Shown here one piece after another: positions 8,209 through 17,323 of a stretch of DNA of 64,000 nucleotides. Source of the DNA: DATAOG01 sp963757395 (lineage in GTDB: Bacteria; Pseudomonadota; Alphaproteobacteria; Geminicoccales; Geminicoccaceae); NCBI GenBank assembly GCA_963757395.1, contig CAVWRK010000010.1:372001-436000 (forward strand), in the 5' to 3' direction. The notes under the pieces were generated by a model. That model was not told the DNA's origin. It did no database searches and was given only the letters and a program-made list of their open reading frames with translations. A program made the position numbers and the translations under genes. The first letter of the stretch is position 1; each line of letters opens with the position of its first letter.

Positions 8209-9141
8209 TCAGCAGGCCCCGTCGGGGCAATCGCCGGGCTCGATCTGGATCGTGGCGTGGCCGATGCCGTGGCTTTGATCGAGGACCTTCTGGATCGCGC
8301 GCAGGACCTGGTCGTGGTCGGAGCCGCTCTGGACGCGGGCGTGCATCGTGAGCAGCGGCCGCTCGGTTGTCAGCATCCAGGCGTGGACGTGGTGGACGTC
8401 CTCGACCGCCGGAACCGCGGCCACCAGCTCGGTCTTGAGCGCCTCGACGTCGAGCCAGTCGGGGGTGCCCTCGAGCAGGATGTGGGCGGACTTTCGGACC
8501 AGCAGCCAGGCGCTGCGCAGGATCAGCAGCGCCACCAGCAGCGACAGCAGGGGATCGATCGGGGTCCAGCCGGTGGCGTAGATGACGGCGCCTGCTGCGA
8601 TCGCCGCGACCGAGCCCAGCAGGTCGCCGATGACGTGGAGGGCAGCACCCCGGATGTTGAGGTTGTCGCGGTCGCCGCCGTGCAGGATCGCAAACGCCAG
8701 AATGTTGACCAGCAGACCCAGGCCGGCGATCACCAGCATCAGGCCGCCCGCGACCGGGGCCGGCGCCAGCAGCCGGCGCCCGGCCTCGATCGCGATCCAG
8801 CCGACCACCGCGATCAGGGTCACGCCGTTGACGAACGCGGCCAGCACCTGGAAGCGGTGGTAGCCGTAGGTGCGCCTGGCGTCCTGCGGCCGGCGGCCGA
8901 TCCGGAAGGCCATCCAGGCGAGCGTCAAGGAGGCGGTATCGGTCAGCATGTGGCCGGCATCGGCGAGCAGCGCCAGCGAGCCCGCGGCGATCCCGCCGAC
9001 AACCTCGGCGACCATGAAGGCCGCGGTCAGCAGCAGGGTCCAGAACACCCGGCGCTCGTTGTCCGCCGAAGCGTCCTGGCCGTGGCCGTGAGCGTGGTCG
9101 TGAGCGTGGCCGAGGCCGTGGTCGTGGCTATGCGCGTGCAT
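8209..9141 (-). CDS. Cation diffusion facilitator (CzcD/ZitB-like zinc exporter)
   Basis: An inner-membrane proton-coupled metal exporter of 310 residues. The N-terminus is a histidine-rich metal-binding tail (MHAHSHDHGLGHAHDHAHGH). Six predicted membrane segments follow; the first carries LLADAGHMLTDTASL and a later one ALHVIGDLLGSVAA, supplying the HxxxD zinc-site pairs of CDF proteins. The C-terminal cytoplasmic ferredoxin-like domain includes DVHHVHAWML. Zn2+ (possibly also Cd2+ or Co2+) is the likely substrate from family knowledge. A TauE-like exporter lies just upstream on the same strand, 26 bases away. Confidence 0.93.
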   Translation of the reverse strand: MHAHSHDHGLGHAHDHAHGHGQDASADNERRVFWTLLLTAAFMVAEVVGGIAAGSLALLADAGHMLTDTASLTLAWMAFRIGRRPQDARRTYGYHRFQVLAAFVNGVTLIAVVGWIAIEAGRRLLAPAPVAGGLMLVIAGLGLLVNILAFAILHGGDRDNLNIRGAALHVIGDLLGSVAAIAAGAVIYATGWTPIDPLLSLLVALLILRSAWLLVRKSAHILLEGTPDWLDVEALKTELVAAVPAVEDVHHVHAWMLTTERPLLTMHARVQSGSDHDQVLRAIQKVLDQSHGIGHATIQIEPGDCPDGAC

Positions 9142-9167
9142 CTGGCTTCCGTCGTGGTTGCAACCGA

Positions 9168-9917
9168 TCAGATCAGACTGTCATAGATCAGCTTCAAGCC
9201 GGTGAGCGCCACGAACAGGTAGCAGAGCCGATAAAAGCTCGTGGGATCGATCCGGTGGTGGAGGCGCATGCCGATCACCATGCTGCACGGGGCCAGCGGG
9301 GTCAGCACGAGCGCGGTCGCGAGGTTCGCGCCGCTGAGCTCGCCGAGCACGCCGTAGGGCACGAGCTTCATCAGGTTGACCGCGGCGAACAGGACGACGT
9401 TGGTCGCGACGAAGCGGGTCTTGTCGAGCTTGAGCGGCAAAAGGTAGATCGCGGCCGGCGGGCTGCCGGCATGCGCGATCGTGCTCGTGAAGCCGCCGAG
9501 CCCGCCGCAGAAAGCGCCGAGCCAGGCGTTCGGCGGCCGCGCCGGAGCGAGCCCGCCGCCGCCCAGGTAGTACTGGGCGACGAAGGCGAGCGCGATCCCG
9601 CCCACGATCAGGCGGGTCGTGCGGGCATCGAGCACCCCGAAGGCGACGCCGCCGAGCGCGATCCCGACCGCCGCCCCCGGCAGCATGACCGCGAGCGCAT
9701 GCGGATCGAAGCGGCGCCAGTAGGCGCGCACGCCGATCAGGTCCATCAGGATCAGGAGCGGCAGCAGGATCGCCGCCGCCTGCGCCGGGCTCACGACCAG
9801 CGCCAGCATCGGCACGGCGAGGATACCGAGCCCGCCGCCAAAGCCGCCCTTGGAGACCCCGGTGATCATCAGCGCCGGCACGGCCATCAGGTAGAACCAG
9901 GGATCGGCGATCGGCAC
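9168..9917 (-). CDS. TauE/SafE-family membrane exporter
   Basis: A 249-residue, highly hydrophobic protein with the family's N-terminal motif ALMITGVSKGGFGGGLGILA, where the G-x-x-K-G-G-F-G-G loop is characteristic of TauE/SafE (DUF81). About seven to eight membrane spans can be counted. Members export sulfite, sulfoacetate or other organic anions, but the substrate varies. The start codon is GTG at 9917. No sulfonate catabolic genes are nearby, so the substrate is unknown. The short gap to the downstream CDF gene makes co-transcription possible. Confidence 0.88.
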   Translation of the reverse strand: MPIADPWFYLMAVPALMITGVSKGGFGGGLGILAVPMLALVVSPAQAAAILLPLLILMDLIGVRAYWRRFDPHALAVMLPGAAVGIALGGVAFGVLDARTTRLIVGGIALAFVAQYYLGGGGLAPARPPNAWLGAFCGGLGGFTSTIAHAGSPPAAIYLLPLKLDKTRFVATNVVLFAAVNLMKLVPYGVLGELSGANLATALVLTPLAPCSMVIGMRLHHRIDPTSFYRLCYLFVALTGLKLIYDSLI

Positions 9918-9968
9918 CGGCTCAGCCGGCCCGGGCCGTCAGGGGTCGCAGGGTCGGGCGCAAGTCGG

Positions 9969-10717
9969 TCAGGGCCGGGCCATCAGGCCGCCGTCGACGA
10001 TCAGCTCGGTGCCGGTGATGTAGGCCGCCTGCTCGGACAAGCAGGAAAAGACAGGCGGCCGCCATGTCCGCGGTCGTGCCGACCCGGCCGAGCGGCACCG
10101 CGGCCGCGGTCCGGTGCTTCATCGTCGGATCGGCCTGCCAGCGCGCCTGCATCGGGCTCTCGGTCGGCCCCGGCAGGATCACGTTGGACCGGATCTTTCG
10201 CGGGTGCGAACTGGATCGCGATCGACTTGGAAAGCGCCAGAATACCAGCCTTGGCGACCTGGTACGCATCCTGCGGCCGATCGTCGCCGCGCAGGCACTG
10301 GATCGACGAGACATGCACCATGGCGCCGCCGCCGCTTTTCTCCATGCACGGGATCGCGTGGCGGGCGGTCAGCATGCAGCCGGTGAGGTTGATCGCCAGC
10401 ACCCGGTTCCAGGTCGCGAGCTCGATCTCGACCAGCGATCTGTCCTCACTGAACAGGAGAATCCCGGCGGCGTTGACCAGGTAGTCGAGGCGGCCGGTCG
10501 CGGCGAAGGCGCGCCCGATCGCCTCGCCGACGAAGCCGTCGTCGCTGACGTCGCCCTGTGCGTAGAGCGCCGCATCGAGCGCGCCGGGCCGCTCCTTGAC
10601 GTCGATGCCGGCGACCCTGGCACCGGCGGCCATCAGATCGCGGGCGATCTCGAGGCCCATGCCGCCGCCGGCACCGGTCACGACCGCCGTCCTGCCGGCG
10701 AAATCCGTCTCGGCCAT
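9969..10717 (-). pseudogene. Short-chain dehydrogenase/reductase with two +1 frameshifts
   Basis: The translation starts MAETDFAGRTAVVTGAGGGM (Rossmann TGxxxGxG), with NAAG in LVNAAGILLFSE and the catalytic Y-x-x-x-K in DAYQVAKAGILALSKS. Near 10200 an extra A (AAAG instead of AAG) shifts the frame; the next part, IRSNVILPGPTESPMQ, continues in another frame; near 10035 a second extra base is needed before AAYITGTELIVDGGLMARP. Removing two bases gives a normal 249-codon SDR. The ATG overlaps the stop of the glutamine-synthetase-like gene (ATGA), so the two are an operon. Sequencing indels are as plausible as real inactivation. Confidence 0.8.
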
Positions 10718-12075
10718 CAGGCGCGCTCGAAGCCGCGGATCAGCTCGTGGTCGGTGATCCGGCGGTCGTACTCGAACTGCTCCCAGCGGGCCGCGTGCAG
10801 ATAGTGCTCGACCACGGCGTCGCCGAACTCCGCCCGCAGCGCCGCCGACTTTTCCAGACAGTCGATCGCTTCGCGCAGCGTCTTCGGGATCTCCCGGATG
10901 TCGCGGCCGTGGTAGGCATCGCCGGTGAAGGCGGGCTCGAGCTCGAGCTGCTGCTCGATGCCGTGCAGCCCGGCCGCGAGCAGGGCCGCGTAGGCGAGGT
11001 AGGGGTTGGCATCGGCGCCCGGGATCCGGCATTCGACCCGGAGCGAGGGCCCGCCGCCGATCACCCGGAAGCCCGCGGTGCGATTATCGGTGCTCCAGAT
11101 CGCCTTGGTCGGCGCGAACGAGCCCGCCTGGAAGCGCTTGTAGGAGTTGATGTAGGGGGCGAGGAACAGGGTCAGGTCGCGCGCGAGCGCCAGCTGTCCG
11201 GCGATGTAGTTCTTGAAGATGGGCGCATAATCACCTGATGATGTGGAAAAAACCGGCTTGCCGTCCTCGGCGCTCACGAGCGAGCTGTGGATGTGGCAGC
11301 TGCTGCCGGCGAGCCCGAAATCCCACTTGGCCATGAAGGTCACGGCCTTGTTCTGGAGAAAAGCGATCTCCTTGACGCCGTTCTTGTAGATCGAATGGCG
11401 GTCGGCCATCTCCAGCGCTTCGGCATATCTGAGGTTGAGCTCGGCCTGCCCCGGACCCCACTCGCCCTTGGAGAACTCGACCGGGATGCCGGCCGCGTCC
11501 ATGCCGTTCCTGATCGCCCGGATCAGGCTCTCTTCCTTGGTGGTCTGGAAGATGTGGTAGTCCTCAATGTACCAGCCGGCGGTTTTCATTTCCTTATAGG
11601 CTTTGCGCCGGGCGACGTCGTAGGGCTCGTCGAACACATAGAACTCGAGCTCGGACGCCATGTTGACCTTGAACCCGAGCTTTTGCGCGCGCGCGACCTG
11701 GCGTTTGAGGATCGCGCGCGGGCTGTGCGGGACGTCGTGCCCATGGTGGTCGACCACATCGCCCAGCACCAGCGCCGTGCCCGGGAGCCAGGGTATCCGC
11801 CGCAGCGTCGCAAGATCCGGCCGGATCGCGAAATCGCCATAGCCCAGGTCCCAGGACGCGGCCGCGTAGCCCGGCACCGGCTCCATGTCCATATCCAGCG
11901 CCAGCAGGTAGTCGCAGGCGTGCATCTCGTGCACCACCTGCTCGAGGAAGTAGTGCCCGGTGACCCGCTTGCCGATCAGCCGGCCCTGCATGTCGACGAA
12001 GCAGGCGAGCACGGTGTCGACCGCACCGGCCTTCACTTCCTGCTTCAGGGTCTTGAGATCCAGATTGCCAGCCAT
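10717..12075 (-). CDS. Glutamine synthetase family ligase (gamma-glutamylpolyamine/ethanolamine synthetase-like)
   Basis: The 452-residue protein has the GS beta-grasp N-domain (VDMQGRLIGKRV) and catalytic domain: ASELEFYVFD, FSKGEWGPGQAELNLRYAEA, SSCHIHSSL and RVECRIPGADANPYLAYAAL. It ligates glutamate to ammonia or an amine with ATP; the divergent C-terminus and length favour the PuuA/GlnA3-type gamma-glutamyl-amine ligases over housekeeping GlnA. ATG 12075 (MAGNLDLKT) is chosen because it matches the family start; an upstream ATG at 12198 lies in poorly conserved DNA. An ethanolamine-permease-like gene nearby suggests amine use, as inference. Its 5' end is duplicated at 14661-14742. Confidence 0.88.
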   Translation of the reverse strand: MAGNLDLKTLKQEVKAGAVDTVLACFVDMQGRLIGKRVTGHYFLEQVVHEMHACDYLLALDMDMEPVPGYAAASWDLGYGDFAIRPDLATLRRIPWLPGTALVLGDVVDHHGHDVPHSPRAILKRQVARAQKLGFKVNMASELEFYVFDEPYDVARRKAYKEMKTAGWYIEDYHIFQTTKEESLIRAIRNGMDAAGIPVEFSKGEWGPGQAELNLRYAEALEMADRHSIYKNGVKEIAFLQNKAVTFMAKWDFGLAGSSCHIHSSLVSAEDGKPVFSTSSGDYAPIFKNYIAGQLALARDLTLFLAPYINSYKRFQAGSFAPTKAIWSTDNRTAGFRVIGGGPSLRVECRIPGADANPYLAYAALLAAGLHGIEQQLELEPAFTGDAYHGRDIREIPKTLREAIDCLEKSAALRAEFGDAVVEHYLHAARWEQFEYDRRITDHELIRGFERA

Positions 12076-12190
12076 GGCGCGTTGTCCTGACGGGGTTCGT
12101 GAAACCGCCTTTCTGCCATGCCCGCTGCCGGGGATCAAAGGCTTGTGCTCAGCCAATCCTTGCGATCGACCGACGCTCGGATTACCATGG

Positions 12191-12208
12191 TAATGCACAT
12201 GTCATCAT
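12191..12208. promoter_or_regulatory. Candidate operator of RHH module copy 1
   Basis: TAATG-CACATGT-CATCAT lies 10 bases before the RHH start. It corresponds to the perfect inverted repeat ATGATG-N7-CATCAT upstream of copy 2. Conservation of the 7-base spacer and right arm in both copies suggests a binding site, probably for the RHH protein itself (inference). Confidence 0.4.
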
Positions 12209-12218
12209 CGGGGGCGCC

Positions 12219-12554
12219 ATGAAATCCGATCGCTTGGTGGTGCTGGTCGCCCCAGAGGAGAAGGCTCGACTGGTCGCGCTCGCCGAGGCCAGGCACTCGA
12301 GCGTGGGCGAACTCGTCCGTGAGGCGCTTGCAGGATTGGACGCACCACGGAAGACGACGACCGACGAGCGGGCCAACTCACCCGAGCCACCGATGCTGCG
12401 GCCCGATCAGGCCGCCATGCTGGAGCGGCTGGCAGACGTGGCGCTCCAGACCATGGCAAGGGCCAATGCTGCCCTCGATCAAGCCTTCGAGGAAGTCGAG
12501 GCGACCAAGGCCTACTTCGCAGCTCGTCGAAGCGAGGCGGGAATTCAGGAATGA
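12219..12554 (+). CDS. RHH-like regulatory protein, module copy 1
   Basis: A 111-residue protein beginning MKSDRLVVLVAPEEKARLVA followed by ARHSSVGELVREAL: a short strand and two helices with the S-x-G-E-L-V-R-E pattern of ribbon-helix-helix antitoxin/repressor domains. The second half (AAMLERLADVALQTMARANA, ALDQAFEEVEATKAYFA) is a long amphipathic helix. The start is set by the copy at 14886, where the upstream frames differ but MKSDRL is kept. TGA overlaps the ATG of the next gene (ATGA). The module structure resembles an antitoxin plus partner, but I know no named family for the pair; the function is unassigned. Confidence 0.65.
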   Translation: MKSDRLVVLVAPEEKARLVALAEARHSSVGELVREALAGLDAPRKTTTDERANSPEPPMLRPDQAAMLERLADVALQTMARANAALDQAFEEVEATKAYFAARRSEAGIQE

Positions 12555-12757
12555 GCTGGTTCGACAAGATCGTCGAGGCCGTTCGGACCGCGGCGGTGAT
12601 CGGCGAGCGGGTCGAGCGTCTGGGCAGATCCGTCGCAGACCTCGCGATCGAGCTCCGCGACCTCGACCGCCGCGTCTCCCGGTTGGAAGGAGCGGTCGCC
12701 GCGCGGGCGACGATCGCCTCCACGCCGACCTCGCTCCCGCCTCCTCGCGAGGTATAA
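12551..12757 (+). CDS. Small coiled-coil protein, module copy 1
   Basis: A 68-residue protein MSWFDKIVEAVRTAAVIGER, VERLGRSVADLAIELRDLDR, RVSRLEGAVAARA. Hydrophobic residues recur in heptads from about residue 10 to 50 (V-x-x-L-x-x-x-V-x-x-L), ending in DLDRRVSRLEG, so a parallel coiled coil is likely. There is no signal peptide or enzyme motif. It overlaps the RHH gene by four bases, and a second copy of the same pair at 14886-15412 keeps both length (68) and order, which shows that the gene is under selection as part of a pair. The function is unknown. Confidence 0.65.
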   Translation: MSWFDKIVEAVRTAAVIGERVERLGRSVADLAIELRDLDRRVSRLEGAVAARATIASTPTSLPPPREV

Positions 12758-13098
12758 GTGCGTCGCCCGCTCGGCAAGATCGAGAATACCCGATCCGCTG
12801 CCGAGGGACGATGGGTAGCGTCTTCGGCGATGGTCGGGGAGATGGCTCGTATCTCTTGATCGGTTCAATTGAGGCGGGCAACGGTCGGGCGAGATCGCCG
12901 GACGCGGCCGTGGCCGCAAACTCGCCGCGCACCCGTCCAGATCGGCCTCGATGGCGGGCGCGCTCTCCGCGCTGGTGGAGAAGCGCTCGGGGAGCATTTC
13001 CCCATAGCCGCGCGTGTCTTGCAGCGCCAGCCGTGCCATTCTGAACCGCCGGCCGCAGCAGCGCAGAGGAGACGCTGCGACCGAACGGGAGGAGAATT

Positions 13099-14558
13099 AT
13101 GGACCCGAAGATCGACGAGCGGGCGCTGGACGAGCGCCTGGCCGCGCTCGAGGCCGCCCGCCCCTGGAGCCCACGCACCATCTCTCGCCTCGAGACCTTC
13201 GTGCGCGCCGGCGACGACGAGGCGGTCTTTCGGGTCAACCCGGTGCAATTCGCGGCCGAGCGCGGCATGTCGGAGGCGGAAGCGATCGACCTCTTCCTCC
13301 ATGCGACCGCGGCCGGCCTGTTCGCCATGGACTGGCTGCTGCTCTGCCCCTTGTGCTCCTGCGTCGTCGGCAGCTTCGCCAGCCTGCGGACGGTCGACAA
13401 CCACTACCACTGCTCGATGTGCCAGACCGACTACGAGGCGCAGCTGGACGACTATATCGCGGTCACGTTCACGGTGGCGCCGACGATTTGCACGATTGCC
13501 TTCCACGATCCGGCCGGGCTGCCGGCGCGCGACTACCTGGTGAAGTACCGGGTCACGGGGCCGCACCTCGCCGGGCGGACCCCGGACGGCCTGATCTGGG
13601 GCGAACTGGTCGACCAGCTCACCCGCGCGGTGAGCTACCTGCCCCCGGGCGAGACGGTGCGGCTCGAGGTCACCGCGACCGCCGGCTTTCTGCTCGGCTA
13701 CGATACCGACAGCGATGCGGGCTTCCTGATCGCGATCGGGGGGAGCGCACGGCCGAGCCCCAGACCGTGCGGCTCGACTATGGCGACGGGCGTTGCGAGC
13801 CCAAGGGCGGCAAGGTACGGCCGGGCCCGGTCGCGATCGAGGTCACCAACCTCGCGGCGCGCCGCGGATTGATCGGCGTGGCCGAACTGCCGGTCGATTT
13901 CGCGCGCTGTCAGCTCACCTACGAAGCCTTCCTCACCGCGGCTCGGCTGCTGACCACGCAGACCTTCCGCGACCTGTTCCGGGCCGAGGTGATCCGGGCG
14001 ACCGAGGGGATCGGGGTCAAGGACATCACGCTCTTGTTCACCGACCTCAAAGGTTCGACGGCGATGTACGAGCGAACCGGGGATCTCAACGCCCTGGTCC
14101 TCGTGCAACGGCACTTCGAGCGGCTGCGCGACGTCACCGTCCGGCACGGCGGCACCATCATCAAGACCATCGGCGATGCGGTCATGGCAGCCTTCCAGGA
14201 CTCGGCCGCCGCGGTCGGGGCCGCGCTCGACATGCTGGCCGGGGTCGAGGCGCTGAACCGCGACCTCGGCGAACGCCACCTGACCCTCAAGATCGGGCTC
14301 CACAGCGGCGCCGCGATCGCGGTGACGCTCAACGACCAGCTCGACTATTTCGGGCAGACCGTCAACGTCGCGGCGCGCGTGCAGGCCTTGGCCGATGCCG
14401 GCGAGATCTACCTCACGCGCGAGGTGCACGATGCGCCCGGGGTGGCGGCCCTGCTGGCACCGCTCGCCGTCGAGACGAAGGCCGCCCGGCTCAAAGGGGT
14501 GGGCCAGCAGGTGCCGGTGTTCCGGGTGACACCAAGGGCGGCGACCGTGGCCGCATGA
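13099..14558 (+). CDS. DUF5939/class III adenylate-guanylate cyclase (one apparent -1 frameshift)
   Basis: The N-terminal half is DUF5939-like, with a zinc-ribbon pattern LLLCPLCSCVVG and HCSMCQTDYEA (about residues 76-115). The C-terminal half is a class III cyclase domain: DITLLFTDLKGSTAMYERTG with the metal-binding D residues, then HGGTIIKTIGDAVMAAF and QTVNVAARVQALA. The two halves are in different frames; near 13740 the run GGGGGG has six Gs where seven would restore one 487-codon frame. That makes a homopolymer error the simplest explanation. It would produce cAMP (or cGMP) in the cytoplasm. It is flanked on both sides by the duplicated RHH/coiled-coil module. Confidence 0.82.
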
Positions 14559-14610
14559 GGCCGATCCAGCCCGAGAGGCCCGAGGAAACTGGCCGCAGAT
14601 GGTGTCGTCA

Positions 14611-14658
14611 GAGGTAAAAAGGTGTCAAGAGAGGTAAAAAGGTGTCAGGAACCTTTTT
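14611..14658. repeat. 20-bp-period direct repeat with perfect hairpin
   Basis: The unit GAGGTAAAAAGGTGTCA occurs at 14611-14627 and 14631-14647. The second unit runs into AAAAAGGT-GTCAGGA-ACCTTTTT (14636-14658), a perfect 8-bp inverted repeat with a 7-base loop that could be a terminator for the cyclase gene. The element abuts the truncated glutamine-synthetase remnant, so it also marks a rearrangement breakpoint. I recall similar GGTGTCAGGAACC sequences near IS/REP-type elements, but no transposase is present here. Confidence 0.6.
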
Positions 14659-14660
14659 CA

Positions 14661-14742
14661 ACGGCAGCCGATTCCAACTCGTTGCGAGCACGGTGTCGAT
14701 CGCCTCCTGCTGCAGCGTCTCGAGATCCAGATTGCCAGCCGT
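14661..14742 (-). pseudogene. Truncated 5' end of a second glutamine-synthetase-like gene
   Basis: On the minus strand from 14742 the DNA reads TAGNLDLETLQQEAIDTVLA, matching MAGNLDLKTLKQE and AVDTVLA of the intact gene at 10717-12075. The start ATG is ACG here, and homology ends at the hairpin repeat. It shows that the duplicated block includes the glutamine-synthetase 5' end, the divergent intergenic region and both small module genes. Confidence 0.7.
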
Positions 14743-14855
14743 AGCGCTCTGTCCCGACGGAGGTCGTGAAACCGCCTTGGTGCCATGCCTGCCGCTGGGA
14801 TCGAAGGCTCGTGTTCAGCCAATCCTTGCGGTCAACCGACGCGTCGATTGCCATG

Positions 14856-14874
14856 ATGATGCACATGTCATCAT
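14856..14874. promoter_or_regulatory. Candidate operator of RHH module copy 2
   Basis: Perfect inverted repeat ATGATG-CACATGT-CATCAT, 11 bases before the RHH start codon. The inner CACATGT and the right arm are identical in the copy-1 site. The position between promoter region and start codon suits an autorepressor site; binding is inferred. Confidence 0.45.
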
Positions 14875-14885
14875 CGGAGGCCGCC

Positions 14886-15209
14886 ATGAAGTCCGATCGC
14901 TTGGTGGTGCTTGTTGCGCCCGAGGAGAAGGCGCGCCTCGTCGCACTCGCCCGGGCCCGGCACTCGAGCGTTGGAGAACTTGTCCGAGAGGCGGTCGCGA
15001 GACTGGACGCACCACAGACGACGACTGACGAGCGGACGAGCTCACCCGAGGCGCTGACGCTGCACCCCGATCAAGCCGCCATGTTGGAGCGGCTGGCAGA
15101 CGTGGCGCTCAGCAGCATGAAAAGGGCTAATGCTGCCCTCGATCAGGCCTTCGAGGAAGTCGAGGCGACCAAGGCCTACTTCGCAGCCAAGCGGAGCGAC
15201 CAGCAGTGA
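14886..15209 (+). CDS. RHH-like regulatory protein, module copy 2
   Basis: A 107-residue paralogue of the protein at 12219. The N-terminus MKSDRLVVLVAPEEKARLVA is identical; the middle differs (ARLDAPQTTTDERTSSPEAL) and the C-terminal helix MLERLADVALSSMKRANAAL is conserved, ending FAAKRSDQQ. Conservation is strongest in the DNA-binding half and in the tail helix that would contact a partner, which is the pattern expected of a functional duplicate. An in-frame upstream ATG run (14853 onward) exists only in this copy and overlaps the inverted repeat, so it is rejected as start. It overlaps the next gene by ATGA. Confidence 0.65.
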   Translation: MKSDRLVVLVAPEEKARLVALARARHSSVGELVREAVARLDAPQTTTDERTSSPEALTLHPDQAAMLERLADVALSSMKRANAALDQAFEEVEATKAYFAAKRSDQQ

Positions 15210-15412
15210 GCTGGTTCGACAAGATCGTTGCCGCCGTTCAGACCGCGGCGGTGACCGGCGAGCGGGTCGAGCGTCTGGGCAGATCTGTCGCCGACCTGGC
15301 CATCGAGGTCCGCGACCTCGACCGCCGCGTCGCCCGGTTGGAAGGTGCGCTCGCCGCCCGCGCGATGATGCGCTCCACAGCGGCCTCGCTTCCCCCTCCC
15401 GGCGAGGAATAG
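15206..15412 (+). CDS. Small coiled-coil protein, module copy 2
   Basis: A 68-residue paralogue of 12551-12757: MSWFDKIVAAVQTAAVTGER, VERLGRSVADLAIEVRDLDR, RVARLEGALAARA. Differences are mostly conservative, and the heptad hydrophobic positions are kept. The C-terminal tail (about residues 54-68) is proline-rich and variable. It overlaps the RHH stop by four bases as in copy 1. Forty-five bases further on lies the 3' end of the convergent permease gene, so the module ends here. The function is unknown. Confidence 0.65.
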   Translation: MSWFDKIVAAVQTAAVTGERVERLGRSVADLAIEVRDLDRRVARLEGALAARAMMRSTAASLPPPGEE

Positions 15413-15457
15413 CCGAGTCACGAGGCCGGACGGTGCTGCCGCGGGTCAGGCGGCGGC

Positions 15458-16976
15458 TCAGCGCCGGCCGCGGCGACGTTCGGCCTCCTTGCGCAGCTCC
15501 TCGAGCGCGAACTCCTCCTCGGGCGAGCGGACCATGTATTTGCGGGCGTAGACCCCGAAGTAGATCACCGCGAGGCCGTACCAGATGGCGCAGCCGACCA
15601 CGCCCACCCGGTAGTCGGGGTTCAGGAACAGGAACAGGAGCGTGACCAGCGCGATGATCAGGGCCGCCCAGGCGCCCTTGGTCCCCATCGCGCTGACGTA
15701 GGGCCGCTCGATGTTGGGCAGGTCGCGGCGCAAGAGGATGAACGAGAGCATCTGCATCGCGTAGGAGATGACCGCGCCGAACACCGCCATGTTGAGCAGC
15801 ACGGCGCCGACCGGGACGCCGCCGAACAGCTCGCCCGAATACTGGATCAGGCACGCGACCACGAAGCCGATCACGGCGCCGACGATCAGGGCCACGTGCG
15901 GCGTGCGGCGCTCGCCGTGGGTGATCGAGAGCCAGTGCGGCAGATAGCCCGCGCGCGAGAGCGAGTAGATGTTGCGGCCATAGGCGTAGATGATCGTGTG
16001 GAAGCTCGCGATCAGCCCGGCGACCGCGATCAGCGCGAGCACGCTGCTGCCGATGCCCTCGCCGAAGATGGTCTTGAAGCCGAGGAACAGGGGCTCGTTG
16101 GAGGCGCCGACCTCGAACGAGCCGGGCGCGATGCCGGCGTTCAGGAACAGCGTCAGGAAGGCCGCGATGATCAGGGTCAGGATGCCGTAAAGGATGCCCT
16201 TGGGCATGTCGCGCTGGGGGGCGTGCAACTCCTCGGCGGCGAGCGGCAGCTCCTCGATCGCGAGATAGAACCAGATCGCGAACGGCAGGGCCGCGGCGAT
16301 CCCGAACAGCCCGCGCGGCAGCCAGGGGCCGCCACCCTGCTCGAGCGCCACCGGCGCGCCCTGCGGATCGGTCCCGATGTTGAGCGCGAACAGCGACAGA
16401 TCGAAGTGCGGCAGCGCGCCGATGTAGAACACCAAAAGGATCGCCAGCGCCACGAAGGTGATCAGGATCGTGAACCGGAACGACACCTCGACGCCCCAGA
16501 TGTTGAGGCCGACGAAGACCACGTAGGACAGCGCCCACCAGACCGGGGCAAAGCCGTCCGGGGTGCCGAAGATGGCGCCGAGATAGCCGCCGATGCCGAC
16601 CACGATCACCGCCGGCGTGAGCACGTACTCGATGTTCTCGCCGAGGCCGGTGAGGAAGCCGCCCCACGGGCCCATCGCCGAGCGCCCAAAGGAGTAGGCG
16701 CCGCCGGTGTGCGGCAAGGCCGGCGACATCTCGGCGATCGAATAGCAGAGGCCCGAGATACATCACCGTGATGATCAGGGTCGCGATCAAGAGGCCGCCG
16801 AAGCCGCCCGATGTCAGCCCGAAGTTCCAGCCGAAGAAGTCGCCCGAGATGACCGCGCCGACGCCCAGTGCCCAGAGCGACCAGACGCCGGCGTAGCGGC
16901 GCAGGCCGCGCTTTTCGAAATAGTCGGCGCCGACCTCGACGTAGCGAACGCCACCCTGCTGGTCCTGACTGGCCAT
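15458..16976 (-). CDS. APC-family amino acid/ethanolamine permease (one apparent +1 frameshift)
   Basis: Starts MASQDQQGGVRYVEVGADYF and continues through SLWALGVGAVISGDFFGWNF, typical of ethanolamine permeases (Eat type) in the APC superfamily; the second frame carries EMSPALPHTGGAYSFGRSAM and about ten further membrane segments, ending in a charged tail EEEFALEELRKEAERRRGRR. The join at about 16755 has GGG where GG would give the continuous YLGLCYSIAEMSP. Removing one base gives 506 codons, a normal permease length. The start follows GGAGAGG. Ethanolamine is the likely but unproven substrate; a glutamine-synthetase-like ligase nearby fits amine use. Confidence 0.82.
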
Positions 16977-17323
16977 CGCCCTCTCCCGACTGAGGAGTTT
17001 TCCTCCCCGTTCCCGCCTTCATCGAGCGCCCTGGTCGGAAAGGCACGCCAGACGAGCCGCTCGCAGGCCGACATTCAACAGGTAACATAGTTGGTATTGC
17101 CGGGAAAGCGGCCCGTCGCGCCAAGGGCGGACGTGCCGGCGGGCGCGAACCGGAGGCATCCGGCAGGCCACCGCCGCGCGGCTTTGCGGGTTCCGTTCGC
17201 GCGCGAGCCGTGGCAAAATACACTGACCGGTGCCGGCTGCGCGGCCCCCGAGGTGGGTTGCCGGCGGGGGCTTCGCCGTCAGAGCGCGGCGCCGGTCGGA
17301 AAAAAGACCAGGGAGGTGCCAAA

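Noticed and set aside
15042..15457. Extension of the permease reading frame beyond its stop, through the RHH module
   Set aside because: The longer minus-strand frame (15042-16976) belongs to the wrong frame after the frameshift; the real permease C-terminus ends at 15458.
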